Assembly (NCBI RefSeq): GCF_014656415.1
Contig: NZ_BNCJ01000001.1
Location: 547,406 to 611,405 of the forward strand
Direction: 5' to 3'
DNA length: 64,000 bases
DNA from: Seohaeicola zhoushanensis
GTDB taxonomy: Bacteria > Pseudomonadota > Alphaproteobacteria > Rhodobacterales > Rhodobacteraceae
The stretch's first letter is position 1. Each line of letters opens with the position of its first letter. This document shows, piece after piece, positions 38,196-47,729 of this stretch. Below the pieces are notes generated by a model. The model did no database searches and was not told the DNA's origin. It was given only the letters and a program-made list of their open reading frames with translations. The position numbers and the translations under genes are program-made.

Positions 38196-38654
38196 ATGAA
38201 GGACACCCACGACGCGGAATTCGTGCGCGATTACAACGTCAGCGTCGACCGGCTGTGGAAGGCGGTCACGCGCCCCGAGGAACTGGTGCAGTGGTTCGGC
38301 CCCGAAGGGGTGCGGATCGAATCCTGCGAGATGGATTTCACCCGGACCGGGCCATGGGTCTGCACTATGCGCGGGCTGGAGAGCGGCAATCGTTTCAAGG
38401 TTTCCGGCCAGGTGACTTCGGTGCGCCCGCCGCAGCAGGGGGACGAGGGCTCGGTCGGGTTCACTTGGGGCTGGCATGACGACGAGGAGGTGCGCGGGGC
38501 CGAGAGCCACGTGACCTTCACCGTGGCCGCGACCGACACCGGGGCGCGATTTACTCTCAGCCACCGCGACCTGCCGACGCTGGAGGCGGCGCAGGGCCAT
38601 ACCCGCGGCTGGCTGGCAACCCTGCCCAAGCTGGAGCGCTATCTCGGGCAGTGA
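38196..38654 (+). CDS. SRPBCC (AHSA1-type) domain protein
   Basis: A 152-residue START-fold protein: RDYNVSVDRLWKAVTRPEELVQWFGPEGV is the typical first helix and MDFTRTGPWVCTM a following strand pair; the C-terminal AAQGHTRGWLATLPKLERYL helix closes the fold. The ligand is unknown. It follows the arsR stop by 3 nt, so both are translated from one message. Paralogous in type to the gene at 22433, though not close in sequence. Confidence 0.87.
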   Translation: MKDTHDAEFVRDYNVSVDRLWKAVTRPEELVQWFGPEGVRIESCEMDFTRTGPWVCTMRGLESGNRFKVSGQVTSVRPPQQGDEGSVGFTWGWHDDEEVRGAESHVTFTVAATDTGARFTLSHRDLPTLEAAQGHTRGWLATLPKLERYLGQ

Positions 38655-38681
38655 GACTTTCCCAACCTGGAGGATCAAGAA

Positions 38682-38996
38682 ATGCCGAAGTTCCTGTTTG
38701 TCTATCACGGCGGCAAGCGTCCCGAAACGCAGGCGGATATCGACAAGGCGATGGCGGCCTGGGGGAAGTGGATGACCGACAACGGCCCGGCGCTGGTGGA
38801 TGCCGGCAACCCGGTGGGCATGTCGAAGACGGTCAGCGCCAGCGGGATTGCCGACGATGGCGGGGCCAACCCTGCCTCGGGCTATACCATCGTCGAGGCG
38901 GCGGATATCGCCGCCGCCTGCAGGATGGCGCAGTCCAATCCGATGGTGATGGACGGCTCGGGATCGGTCGAGATCGCGCCGATCATGGAGATGTGA
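38682..38996 (+). CDS. YCII/DGPF-related small protein
   Basis: A 104-residue protein of the YciI-like dimeric alpha-beta barrel group: MPKFLFVYHGG, a middle helix DKAMAAWGKWMTDNGPALVDAGNPV, and SGYTIVEAADIAAACRMAQ. The family often sits beside ArsR and AHSA1 genes. No enzymatic role is known. It starts 27 nt after the SRPBCC gene with GGAGG upstream. Confidence 0.8.
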   Translation: MPKFLFVYHGGKRPETQADIDKAMAAWGKWMTDNGPALVDAGNPVGMSKTVSASGIADDGGANPASGYTIVEAADIAAACRMAQSNPMVMDGSGSVEIAPIMEM

Positions 38997-39006
38997 GCGG
39001 CTCGCC

Positions 39007-40011
39007 TCAGAGCGGGCGGATGAAGTCGGCGACCGGGCGGATGACGCCCGCGTCGAGGCCCCGGCGGCTGCGGATCGGCACGTTGCAATAGCTACGCGCC
39101 ACCGGGTTCTCGGCCTCGATCAGGCCAAGCATGATGAGCAGCGCGGTCATCGTGCATTCGCTGGCGCGGGTGGTGCCGTCGGTGATCTTGAGCGCGACGC
39201 CCAGGCCCAGTTCCGGCAGGATGCCGGTGAAGACGCCCTCGGCCCCGGTCTTGACCGCCGCGCGGCCGGGCATGGCGCGCATCAGCGCGGTGCAGGCGCG
39301 CCCCTCTCCGGCGACCAATTCGGGGTGTTTCATCATCGCCTGCACCAACCGCGCACCAGCGGCGCTGCCCTGGTCGGAACGCTGGCCGGCGGTGGCGAAC
39401 CAGGCCATGGCGCGGCCGAGGCCCAGCAGCGTGGTGGCGAAGTTCGGGGCGGAGCAGCCGTCGATGCCATAGCCGGGGCTGTCTTCGCCGGTGACTTCCT
39501 CGAAGGCGGCCAGCGCCGCCTGCTGCACCGGGTGGTCGACCTCGGTATATTCGGGATCGCCGCCCATATACTGGTTGAGCGTCAGGAAGCCCGAGTGTTT
39601 GCCCGAGCAATTGTTGTGGATCTGGCAGGGCTTTTCATGGGCCAGGATCAGCCCCTCGTGCGCCTCGGTGTCGGCGGGGTCCTGCGGGCCACAGCGCAGG
39701 TCGGCCTCGGTGAGGCCCAACTGGTCGAGCCATTTGGTGACGCGGGTGGTGTGGATCGCCGCGCCGTTGTGCGAGGCGCAGGCCAGGGCCAGCTGCTCGG
39801 TTGTCAGGCCGTATCGGTCGGCTGCGCCGGAGGTCAGAAGCGGCAGCGCCTGGATCATCTTGCAGGAGGATCGGGGGTAGATCACCGCCTGCGGATCGCC
39901 CCAAGAGGCGACGATCTGGCCCTTTGCGTCGCAGATTACCGCATGGCCCGAATGGGCGCTTTCCAGCAGCGCGCCGCGCCAGACTTCGACCAGGGGTACC
40001 GCTTTGCCCAT
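39007..40011 (-). CDS. L-asparaginase of the Rhizobium etli ReAV type (AnsA-like)
   Basis: A 334-residue protein of the asparaginase family without similarity to the E. coli types. From ATG 40011 the residues line up with ReAV numbering as recalled: Ser48 and Lys51 in YPRSSCKM, Ser80 in CASHNG, zinc ligands Cys135 and Lys138 in NNCSGKH, and a third Cys (186) in DGCSAPN. A lysine in VKTGAEG (254) may match ReAV Lys263. It hydrolyses asparagine to aspartate and ammonia. ATG 40011 also has GAGG 6 nt upstream. Confidence 0.88.
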   Translation of the reverse strand: MGKAVPLVEVWRGALLESAHSGHAVICDAKGQIVASWGDPQAVIYPRSSCKMIQALPLLTSGAADRYGLTTEQLALACASHNGAAIHTTRVTKWLDQLGLTEADLRCGPQDPADTEAHEGLILAHEKPCQIHNNCSGKHSGFLTLNQYMGGDPEYTEVDHPVQQAALAAFEEVTGEDSPGYGIDGCSAPNFATTLLGLGRAMAWFATAGQRSDQGSAAGARLVQAMMKHPELVAGEGRACTALMRAMPGRAAVKTGAEGVFTGILPELGLGVALKITDGTTRASECTMTALLIMLGLIEAENPVARSYCNVPIRSRRGLDAGVIRPVADFIRPL

Positions 40012-40180
40012 CATCACCCTCATTTCTGGGCGAAATCCTGCCAATCGCCCTTTCGCCCATGGCGGAAGTTAAGATAGTGTGGTCACGTCGGCAAGCGACA
40101 GGCAGCGCCGCAAAGACGGTATGCGAAACACCGCTGGCGCGCCAGAAATTGAGGTTACGGACAGTCTGGAGGCTGGACAG

Positions 40181-40708
40181 ATGGGATCGATACGAGCACG
40201 CGTTCTCGCGGGTCTTTTCTTGGCCGGTTGGGCGGCCGCCGCCGGGGCGCAAAGCCAGAGTGACAACAAGGTTGCGGCGCAGACCGACTGGAGCGTCTTC
40301 GTCGAGAGCAGTCCCAAGGAATGCTGGACGGTGTCGGCGCCCAAAGAGACCGTGAACACGCGCGACGGGCGGGTGGTTGCGGTCAAGCGCAGCGACGTTC
40401 TTCTGATGGTGTTCTTCCGCCCCGAAGGTGGGGTCAAAGGGCAGGTCTCGTTCACCGGTGGTTATCCCTTCGCCAAGGGATCGACCGTGAACATGGACAT
40501 CTCGGGCACCCAGTTCGAGCTGATCACCGATGGCGAATGGGCCTGGCCGCGCCCCGAGGATGACTCGAAGGTCACCGACGCGATGAAGCGGGGGTCGTCC
40601 GCGACGCTGACCGCACGCTCGTCGCGCGGCACGCAGACCAAGGACACCTTCTCGTTGCTGGGCTTCACCGCCGCGCTGGACGACGCCGAGAAGCGCTGCG
40701 CCAAGTAA
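40181..40708 (+). CDS. invasion-associated locus B (IalB)-like periplasmic protein
   Basis: A 175-residue protein with a Sec signal peptide (hydrophobic residues 8-22, ending in AGAQS). The mature part matches the IalB family layout: [20 protein letters not shown], a strand-rich middle and a C-terminal [18 protein letters not shown]. The two cysteines probably form a disulfide. The family is linked to stress survival or host contact in some species, but is widespread in free-living bacteria. GGAGG lies 8 nt before ATG 40181. Confidence 0.75.
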   Translation: MGSIRARVLAGLFLAGWAAAAGAQSQSDNKVAAQTDWSVFVESSPKECWTVSAPKETVNTRDGRVVAVKRSDVLLMVFFRPEGGVKGQVSFTGGYPFAKGSTVNMDISGTQFELITDGEWAWPRPEDDSKVTDAMKRGSSATLTARSSRGTQTKDTFSLLGFTAALDDAEKRCAK

Positions 40709-40767
40709 TCCGGGCGAGGGCCTGGTTGCGACGCTGCGGCGGATCATCCCGGCCGCGCAGGATTGCT

Positions 40768-40796
40768 TTGAACTGGGGCGCAAATGCGCCTATATG
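40768..40796 (+). promoter_or_regulatory. putative rlmN promoter with inverted repeat in the spacer
   Basis: TTGAAC (40768-40773) and TATATG (40791-40796) are 17 nt apart. The spacer contains GGCGCA (40777-40782) and TGCGCC (40785-40790), a perfect 6-bp inverted repeat that ends exactly at the -10 box. It is 31 nt upstream of the rlmN start. Confidence 0.6.
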
Positions 40797-40826
40797 GTCG
40801 TTCTGCGCTGCCCACGGATTTGTCTC

Positions 40827-42008
40827 ATGCCTGCTTCGGCCCCGATCACCCAGGATGTCGTCACCATTCCCCGCGTTCTGCCCGAGGGAAAGATCAACCT
40901 TGTGGGGCTGACCCGCGAGGCGATGCGCGCCGCGCTGATCGAGGCGGGGACGCCCGAGAAGCAGGCGAAGATGCGGGTCGGCCAGATCTGGCAGTGGCTG
41001 TATCAATGGGGTGTGCGCGACTTCGGGGCGATGACCAACCTCGCCAAGGGCTATCGCGCCGAGCTGGCCGAGAAATTCGCCATCGAGCTGCCCGAGATCG
41101 TGACCAAGCAGGTCAGCAACGACGGCACACGCAAGTATCTGGTCCGGATCGCCGGGGGGCACGAGGTCGAGACGGTCTATATCCCGGAAGAGGATCGCGG
41201 CACGCTCTGCGTGTCGAGCCAAGTCGGCTGCACGCTGACCTGTTCCTTCTGCCACACCGGCACGCAGAAGCTGGTGCGCAACCTGACCGCGGCCGAGATC
41301 ATCGGCCAGGTCATGCTGGTGCGGGACGACCTGGGCGAATGGCCGGTGCCGGGCGCGCCGAAGGACGAGACGCGGCTGCTGTCGAACATCGTGCTGATGG
41401 GCATGGGCGAGCCGCTCTACAACTTCGAGAACGTGCGCGACGCGATGAAGATCGCCATGGACGCCGAGGGCATCCAGCTGTCGCGCCGGCGGATCACGCT
41501 GTCGACCTCGGGCGTGGTGCCCGAGATCGCGCGCACGGCGGATGAGATCGGCTGCCAGCTGGCTGTGTCCTTCCACGCCACCACGGACGAGACCCGCGAC
41601 AAGTTGGTTCCGATCAACAAGCGGTGGAACATCGACGCGCTGATGAGCGCGCTGAAGGCCTATCCGAAGGCGTCGAACTCGGAGCGCATCACCTTTGAAT
41701 ACGTGATGCTGAAGGATGTGAACGACACCGACGAGGATGCCCGGCGGCTGGTGCAGCTGATCGAGGATTACGGGATTCCGGCCAAGATCAACCTGATCCC
41801 GTTCAACGAATGGCCCGGCGCGCCCTATCAGCGGTCGTCGAACAACCGCATCCGGGCTTTCGCCGATATCGTCTACAAGGCGGGCTATGCCTCGCCGATC
41901 CGGACGCCGCGCGGCGAGGATATCATGGCGGCCTGCGGGCAGCTCAAGTCGGCGACCGAGCGCGCCCGCAAGAGCAAGCGGCAGATCGAGGCCGAAGCGG
42001 GCCTGTGA
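40827..42008 (+). CDS. rlmN: 23S rRNA (adenine2503-C2) / tRNA (adenine37-C2) methyltransferase
   Basis: A 393-residue radical-SAM enzyme. The 4Fe-4S motif is C135-x3-C139-x2-C142 in [19 protein letters not shown] and STSGVVPEI are family motifs, and the methyl-carrying Cys of the C-terminal motif is in IMAACGQL. It methylates A2503 of 23S rRNA and A37 of some tRNAs. ATG 40827 gives the usual length. The stop overlaps the next start (GTGA). Confidence 0.95.
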   Translation: MPASAPITQDVVTIPRVLPEGKINLVGLTREAMRAALIEAGTPEKQAKMRVGQIWQWLYQWGVRDFGAMTNLAKGYRAELAEKFAIELPEIVTKQVSNDGTRKYLVRIAGGHEVETVYIPEEDRGTLCVSSQVGCTLTCSFCHTGTQKLVRNLTAAEIIGQVMLVRDDLGEWPVPGAPKDETRLLSNIVLMGMGEPLYNFENVRDAMKIAMDAEGIQLSRRRITLSTSGVVPEIARTADEIGCQLAVSFHATTDETRDKLVPINKRWNIDALMSALKAYPKASNSERITFEYVMLKDVNDTDEDARRLVQLIEDYGIPAKINLIPFNEWPGAPYQRSSNNRIRAFADIVYKAGYASPIRTPRGEDIMAACGQLKSATERARKSKRQIEAEAGL

Positions 42009-42727
42009 GTCGGCGCAACCTGCTGATCGGCGGTGCCCTGGCGCTGGCCTGGGTGATTGGTGCGCCAAGGCTGATCCGGCTGACGCAGGACGAGTTTCCC
42101 TTCGAGGACATGCCGGGGCTGCCGGGGTTCCGCAGCCTTGGCTTCGGCGGTGGCGGGGCGAATATCGCGCTGCTGGGCATCGGCGAGGGTGAAGCGCCGG
42201 GGCCGAACCCGCTGGGAAGCAACCCCTGCGCGGCGATCTTCGGCGACGGTGACGACCGGCTGCCGGTGGCGGTGTTCACCGATTACTTCTGCCCCTATTG
42301 CCCCGAGGTGAGCGAACTGGTGCGCCGGCTTGACCGCGCGGGCGAGGTGCGGGCGGTCTGGCGGGAATGGCCGGTGCTGGGGCCGCGGTCCGAGGCGATG
42401 GCGCGGGTGGCGCTGGCGGCGGCAGCGCAGGGGGCGCATGACGCGGCCCATGCCTACCTCATGCGCAACGCGCTTCGGCCCGGCCCGGCGGCGCTGGCCG
42501 AATTTGCCGAACGGTTCGGGCTGGATGCCGGGCTGCTGGCGCGGGATGCGCAGAGCGGCGAGGTGCAGGCGCGGATCGAGGCGACACGGGCACTGGCGAA
42601 ACGGCTGGGGCTGCCCGGCACGCCGGGCCTGGCCATCGGGCGTACCCTGACGGCAGGGCGGATGCCCGAGGCGCGGCTGCGCCGGCTGATCGAGCTGGAA
42701 CGCGAACGGCCGGCCTGCACGGCCTGA
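42005..42727 (+). CDS. DsbA-family thiol-disulfide oxidoreductase
   Basis: A 240-residue protein with an N-terminal membrane/signal segment (residues 5-20, [15 protein letters not shown]) and a thioredoxin fold containing CPYC in [12 protein letters not shown]. The helical insertion and the cis-Pro region (GTPGLAIG) follow. It likely acts in the periplasm, oxidising or isomerising disulfides. GTG 42005 overlaps the rlmN stop. The first cysteine (NPCAAIF, near 78) is outside the active site. Confidence 0.85.
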   Translation: MSRRNLLIGGALALAWVIGAPRLIRLTQDEFPFEDMPGLPGFRSLGFGGGGANIALLGIGEGEAPGPNPLGSNPCAAIFGDGDDRLPVAVFTDYFCPYCPEVSELVRRLDRAGEVRAVWREWPVLGPRSEAMARVALAAAAQGAHDAAHAYLMRNALRPGPAALAEFAERFGLDAGLLARDAQSGEVQARIEATRALAKRLGLPGTPGLAIGRTLTAGRMPEARLRRLIELERERPACTA

Positions 42728-42891
42728 TCGGCAAATTCTGGCGGGAATGTGTCCTGCGTCGCAGATCCAGCAACAGTGCGATGCCATCCTACGGATTATC
42801 AGCCCCGAAAATACCTATATCGGGAACCATTTCAGCCCAGATGGGTGACGAATGTCGGGGGTATTGGAATAGGTAAGTCAGGACATCGAAT

Positions 42892-43101
42892 ATGGAACAT
42901 GCGACTTTTACCGACCGGCCTGTCGAAGGCCCGCTGCTGAAGCTGCTGGTCGAGGAACGCCAGAAGGCCCTGTCGGCACGTGAATGGAAATTCCGCCTTG
43001 CCGGCCATGGCTATGCCATCAAGGAAGACGGGCCGCGCCAGGTGGTGACGTGGCTGACCAACGGCTCGGAACTGGGTGTGCTGCCGGTCAGCTTTCACTG
43101 A
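42892..43101 (+). CDS. small protein of unknown function, 69 residues
   Basis: A 69-residue frame with no hydrophobic segment: MEHATFTDRP, a central helix and a likely beta hairpin (WKFRLAGHGYAIKED, then VVTWLTNGSELGVL). No family was recognised. The balanced composition and clear secondary-structure alternation favour a real gene. It is 13 nt from the 3' end of the convergent RTX gene. Confidence 0.55.
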   Translation: MEHATFTDRPVEGPLLKLLVEERQKALSAREWKFRLAGHGYAIKEDGPRQVVTWLTNGSELGVLPVSFH

Positions 43102-43113
43102 CCGGCTGACGGT

Positions 43114-44130
43114 TCAGCTGAAATCCCACCCGTCGGGAAGGGCGATCCAGTTGGTCTGTGCCGACTTGAAGTTGGTCAGCCCGTCGAGCATCAGGCCGTA
43201 GTCGGCGATGCCGTCGCCGGTGGCGTCGATGGTGACGAGACCGTTGTTCATGCGGATCTCCATCACTCCCTCGGTGCCGGAGAAGGCCCGCTTGCCGATG
43301 TAGCGGATCTCGTCCACCTCGTTGTAGAGCAGCGGCGTGAGTTCCGTGAGGTCGAGCTTGTCTCCCTGGCGGGCGTTGAAGTCGGTCACGGTTGTCGGGC
43401 TGGTCTTGTCCCAGTTCAGGCTGCTGGCCTGGAACATGTCCGCGCCCTTGCCGCCGGTCCAGACGTTGGTGCCCTGGCTGTCGGCGTAGAACCTGTCATT
43501 GCCGGCCTGGCCGAAGAGGCGGTCGTCGTTGCCGTTGCCAAAGAGCTGGTCGTTGCCGCCGCCGCCATAGATCCGGTCGTTGCCGTTATAACCGTCGATG
43601 TAGTCATGGCCGCCGCCGCCGCGGATGACATCATTCCCGAGCGAGGCGTTGATCTTGTCATTGCCGGCCCCTAGGTTGATGACGTCGTCGCCAACCGATC
43701 CGTTGATGATGTCGGCGGTATTGGTCAGGCTGCCGCGCAGGCCCGTCGATGTGAGTTCGTTCCAGATAAGCCCGGAACCGGCGACATTGACCACGCGCGA
43801 GATATCGACGCCCGAATTGATCTGCACCACGCCCATCACCTCGCCGTCGCGCAGGAACTGCACGCGCTCGATTGTGCCGCTCCAGGTGCCCCCGGCCCGG
43901 GAGAAATCGCCGATGAACTTGTAGCCGAACACTGCCTCGAAGTCGGGCTGGTTGTGGATCTGGTAACTGATGTCGGTGCTGACGGTGATGGCCTTCACGG
44001 ACTTGCGAACGGGCATCGCGTCGGCCCAGTCCTGCGCGTCGAAGCTGTAATAGCCTTGCGTGGCGAAGGAGAAGACGTCGGCGTAATACAGCGGTTCGGG
44101 GACAAGCGACTTGATAACGGATTTTGCCAT
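43114..44130 (-). CDS. RTX calcium-binding protein, probable type I secretion substrate
   Basis: A 338-residue protein. The first ~130 residues match no recognised domain. About residues 140-220 hold roughly eight nonapeptides of the GGxGxDxUx type (for example LGAGNDKIN, GGGGNDQLF), which bind Ca2+ as a beta-roll after secretion. The C-terminus resembles the hemolysin-type tail, ending in IALPDGWDFS, suited to an uncleaved T1SS signal. No transporter genes are adjacent. The role outside the cell is unknown. Confidence 0.82.
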   Translation of the reverse strand: MAKSVIKSLVPEPLYYADVFSFATQGYYSFDAQDWADAMPVRKSVKAITVSTDISYQIHNQPDFEAVFGYKFIGDFSRAGGTWSGTIERVQFLRDGEVMGVVQINSGVDISRVVNVAGSGLIWNELTSTGLRGSLTNTADIINGSVGDDVINLGAGNDKINASLGNDVIRGGGGHDYIDGYNGNDRIYGGGGNDQLFGNGNDDRLFGQAGNDRFYADSQGTNVWTGGKGADMFQASSLNWDKTSPTTVTDFNARQGDKLDLTELTPLLYNEVDEIRYIGKRAFSGTEGVMEIRMNNGLVTIDATGDGIADYGLMLDGLTNFKSAQTNWIALPDGWDFS

Positions 44131-44237
44131 TCGGAATGCTCTCTCAAAGATTTGGCCAGAGCAGCGAAATCATGCTGCTCCGCAAGGGGTACCGGCCCGG
44201 AATCGTTGCCGCAAGTCCGCGCTTGAGTGCCGTTACG

Positions 44238-45080
44238 TCAACGTCCCGGAATATGGTCGCGCGGGTCCGTCGATTCCCAGTTCTCGATGATGGAAACGGC
44301 CTCTTCGGCGGTCTCGACATAGCGGAACAGGTCGAGATCCTGGTCCGAGATGGTGCCGGCCTCGGCCAGGGCCTTCCAGTTGATGACCTGTTCCCAGAAC
44401 TCCCGCCCGAAGAGCAGGTAGGGGACGCGGCCCATGCGGCCGGTCTGGATGAGCGTCAGGCTCTCGAACATCTCGTCGAGCGTGCCGAAGCCGCCGGGGA
44501 AGACGCAGACCGCCTTGGCGCGCATCAGGAAGTGCATCTTGCGGATGGCGAAGTAGTGGAAGTTGAAGCAGAGGTTCGGCGTCACGTAGGCGTTGGGCGC
44601 CTGTTCGTGCGGCAGCACGATGTTGAGCCCGATCGAGACGCCGCCGGCATCATGCGCGCCGCGGTTGCCGGCCTCCATCACGCCGGGTCCGCCGCCGGTC
44701 ATCACCACATGCTCGCGGCAACCGGTGACGATGGATTTCTCGGTCATCAGCCGAGCGAACTTGCGTGCCTCGTCATAGTATTTCGACAGCTCGCCCAGGG
44801 TCTTGGTGCGGGCGGTATCCCGCTTCGCCGGTTCCGGGATGCGCGCGCCGCCGAAGAGCACGACGGTGCTTTCGATCTGGCGCTCGTCCAGCATCATCTG
44901 CGGTTTCAGCAGTTCGAGCTGCAGGCGGACCGGGCGCAGCTCGTCGCGCAGCAGGAATTCCTCGTCGGCGAAGGCCAGGCGATACGAGGGCGCGCGGGTC
45001 TGCGGCGTGTCGGGGACATGGCGGGCCGTGTCCTTGTCGCGCTGGGCGTCACGGAAGGGGCTCGAACGATCTTCTTTCAT
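44238..45080 (-). CDS. LOG-family (TIGR00730) nucleotide phosphoribohydrolase-like protein
   Basis: A 280-residue Rossmann-fold protein with both family motifs: TGGGPGVMEA and PGGFGTLDE. LOG proteins cleave the ribose-5'-phosphate from AMP or modified AMP; many were earlier called lysine decarboxylases. The ~100-residue N-terminal extension is longer than in the small LOG enzymes. ATG 45080 is used; the frame further upstream would run into the divergent dehydratase gene. Confidence 0.85.
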   Translation of the reverse strand: MKEDRSSPFRDAQRDKDTARHVPDTPQTRAPSYRLAFADEEFLLRDELRPVRLQLELLKPQMMLDERQIESTVVLFGGARIPEPAKRDTARTKTLGELSKYYDEARKFARLMTEKSIVTGCREHVVMTGGGPGVMEAGNRGAHDAGGVSIGLNIVLPHEQAPNAYVTPNLCFNFHYFAIRKMHFLMRAKAVCVFPGGFGTLDEMFESLTLIQTGRMGRVPYLLFGREFWEQVINWKALAEAGTISDQDLDLFRYVETAEEAVSIIENWESTDPRDHIPGR

Positions 45081-45156
45081 GCGGAGGGATTCCTCGGTTG
45101 CGCGTGCTATCCATCGATATAGGGTTCGGCGGTGCAAGACCAGTTGAGGGACCCAG

Positions 45157-46080
45157 ATGACCGATTGGAAAGCCGAGATCGAGGCCGCGGCCGCGCGCAT
45201 CGCGCCGCATGTGGTGAAAACGCCGGTTGTCACGGTGCAGGGCTTCGGGCTGGGCTATCCGGTCGAGATGAAGCTGGAGCAGCTGCAGCACACCGGGACG
45301 TTCAAGGCGCGCGGGGCCTTCAACACGCTGCTGGCTTCGGATGTGCCGGCGGCGGGCGTGGTCGCGGCGAGCGGCGGCAACCACGGGGCGGCGGCGGCCT
45401 ATGCGGCGCATCAGCTGGGGCATCCGGCGCATATCTTCGTGCCCGAGATGGCGGGGCCGTCGAAGATTGCGCTGATCCGCGGCACCGGGGCCGAGCTGAC
45501 GGTGGTGCCGGGGCAATATGCCAATGCGCTGGAACTGGCGCAGGCGCATGAGGCGCAGACCGGGGCGATGCAGATTCATGCCTATGACGCGGTGCCGACG
45601 GTGGCCGGGCAGGGCACGCTGATGCGCGAATGGGAGGCGCAGGGCCTTCAGGCCGATACCGTGCTGATCGCCGTGGGCGGCGGCGGGCTGATTGCCGGGG
45701 CGATGGCCTGGCTGGGCGGCGCGCGCAGGGTGGTGGCGGTCGAGCCGGTGACCTCGCGCGCGCTGAACGCGGCGCTAGAGGCGGGCGCGCCGGTGGATGT
45801 CGAGGTGGCCGGTGTCGCCGCCAACGCGCTGGGCGCCAAGCGGATCGGGCGCATCTGCTTCGACCTGGCGCAGTCGACCGGCGCGACCTCGGTGCTGGTG
45901 AGCGACGAGGCGATCACCGCCGCGCAGGCGGCGCTCTGGCGCGAGCGGCGGCTGCTGGTCGAACCGGCCGGGGCCACGGCGCTGGCGGCGCTGATGTCGG
46001 GCGCCTATGTGCCCGCGCCGGGTGAAAGGGTCGCCGTGCTGGTCTGCGGCGCCAATATCGCGCCGGACCCGCTGGGTTAG
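45157..46080 (+). CDS. PLP-dependent serine/threonine dehydratase-like enzyme
   Basis: A 307-residue fold-type II PLP enzyme. The Schiff-base lysine is Lys50 in HTGTFKARGAF, ASGGNHGAAAAYAA is the substrate loop and VGGGGLIAGAM binds the PLP phosphate. There is no ACT domain. Substrate could be threonine, serine or a hydroxy-amino acid. It is the second enzyme of this fold in the window (see 16989) and is divergent from the LOG gene. Confidence 0.85.
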   Translation: MTDWKAEIEAAAARIAPHVVKTPVVTVQGFGLGYPVEMKLEQLQHTGTFKARGAFNTLLASDVPAAGVVAASGGNHGAAAAYAAHQLGHPAHIFVPEMAGPSKIALIRGTGAELTVVPGQYANALELAQAHEAQTGAMQIHAYDAVPTVAGQGTLMREWEAQGLQADTVLIAVGGGGLIAGAMAWLGGARRVVAVEPVTSRALNAALEAGAPVDVEVAGVAANALGAKRIGRICFDLAQSTGATSVLVSDEAITAAQAALWRERRLLVEPAGATALAALMSGAYVPAPGERVAVLVCGANIAPDPLG

Positions 46081-46086
46081 CGGCGA

Positions 46087-46115
46087 TTGCGCAGAACCGC
46101 TTTGCTGGATATAGC
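46087..46115 (+). promoter_or_regulatory. putative dapD promoter
   Basis: TTGCGC (46087-46092) and TATAGC (46110-46115) are 17 nt apart, about 30 nt before the dapD ATG. This would separate dapD from the dehydratase gene ending 7 nt upstream. Confidence 0.45.
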
Positions 46116-46144
46116 GGCGGACGACCAACAGACAGGAGCCCCAG

Positions 46145-46972
<828 letters not shown>

Positions 46973-47318
46973 TCGCCTGACATTCGCGGAAAACCTCCGG
47001 CGCCTCGCGGTGTCCGGGGGTTTTTCTTTGCCCGGATGGCTTGCGGGACGCCCCGGCAATCGCGATTGCGGAACGCTTTGTTTCCGATCCGGCACCCAAA
47101 CAAGGCAGAACCGCACCGATTTGCGCCACAGTCAAAGGTGATAACGGGGGTGTTCCGGTCAAAGAGTTCTCTGGTCTTCCTGGTCCGCGAAAGCTGCCTG
47201 CCCTGGCCTTGGTCCCGTTGCGTTCCTGTTGCGCGTTGCCTGATTGCGATTGCGCAACGGGGCGGAGGCTGAAGGGTGACAGCTTGACAATCGGCCGGGC
47301 GCGGCGCATCGCGGGCGC
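46973..47318. other. 346-bp spacer after dapD
   Basis: After the dapD terminator there is no supported gene. GCAATCG/CGATTGC forms a perfect 14-bp palindrome at 47056-47069, a possible regulatory site. The short frames here have no family pattern. The right end should contain the promoter of the 112-residue gene. Confidence 0.5.
46990..47025 (+). terminator. Rho-independent terminator of dapD
   Basis: AAAACCTCCGG (46990-47000) pairs with CCGGGGGTTTT (47014-47024) with one T-G pair, over a 13-nt loop; the stem runs into five T residues (47021-47025). Confidence 0.8.
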
Positions 47319-47657
47319 ATGACAAATCGCGACTCCAGACAACAGGTTTACACGCTGCTGGTCCAGATCGGCCGCAAGGCCGGTGACGGCCTGCCCGAGG
47401 GCGCCAGCGGGGCGGCGCTGGTCTGCTATGCCTCGGGCGTGGACGAGGCCGAGGCAGTGCGCGAGACGGTGGCGATCCTCAAGCAGGCCGATTGCGCGCC
47501 GCTGGACGTCACCGGCTATGGCACGCTGGAGGAGCGCGAGGCGCAGGGCCACGAGATCGACGAGGACGAGCGCGCGCTGATGCTGCGGGCGCTCGAGGAG
47601 AACTCGGTCATCGTGGCGCAGATGACGCCGTTTTTCGACACCGACGAACAGGACTGA
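47319..47657 (+). CDS. hypothetical protein, 112 residues
   Basis: A 112-residue soluble protein, strongly acidic at the end (FFDTDEQD). It reads as alternating helix and strand: QQVYTLLVQIGRKAG, AALVCYASG, EAEAVRETVAILKQADCAPLDVTGYGTLEER, ALMLRALEENSVIVAQMTPFF. It has no signal peptide. I do not recognise the family; the 112-residue size and acidity recall small RNase E-inhibitor-like proteins but no real match is visible. ATG 47319 is used. A pair of hairpins follows its stop. Confidence 0.65.
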   Translation: MTNRDSRQQVYTLLVQIGRKAGDGLPEGASGAALVCYASGVDEAEAVRETVAILKQADCAPLDVTGYGTLEEREAQGHEIDEDERALMLRALEENSVIVAQMTPFFDTDEQD

Positions 47658-47664
47658 GCGGGGC

Positions 47665-47709
47665 CGTTTTCCTGCAAGGAAAACGTCCGAAATCCGTGAC
47701 GGATTTCGG
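47665..47709. repeat. pair of hairpins, hairpin family
   Basis: CGTTTTCC (47665-47672) and GGAAAACG (47678-47685) pair over a 5-nt loop (TGCAA); CCGAAATCCG (47687-47696) and CGGATTTCGG (47700-47709) pair over TGA. Both are perfect. The arms match those at 12912-12956. It separates the convergent 112-residue and Hint genes. Confidence 0.85.
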
Positions 47710-47729
47710 CGCCGGTGCCGGGCGCGCGC

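Noticed and set aside
47041-47322. 93-codon plus-strand frame in the spacer after dapD
   Set aside because: No ribosome site, no family pattern, and Arg/Pro/Cys-rich composition typical of non-coding G+C-rich DNA.
47319-47657. Assignment of the 112-residue protein to RraB (RNase E inhibitor)
   Set aside because: Size and acidity are similar but no shared motif could be pointed to.
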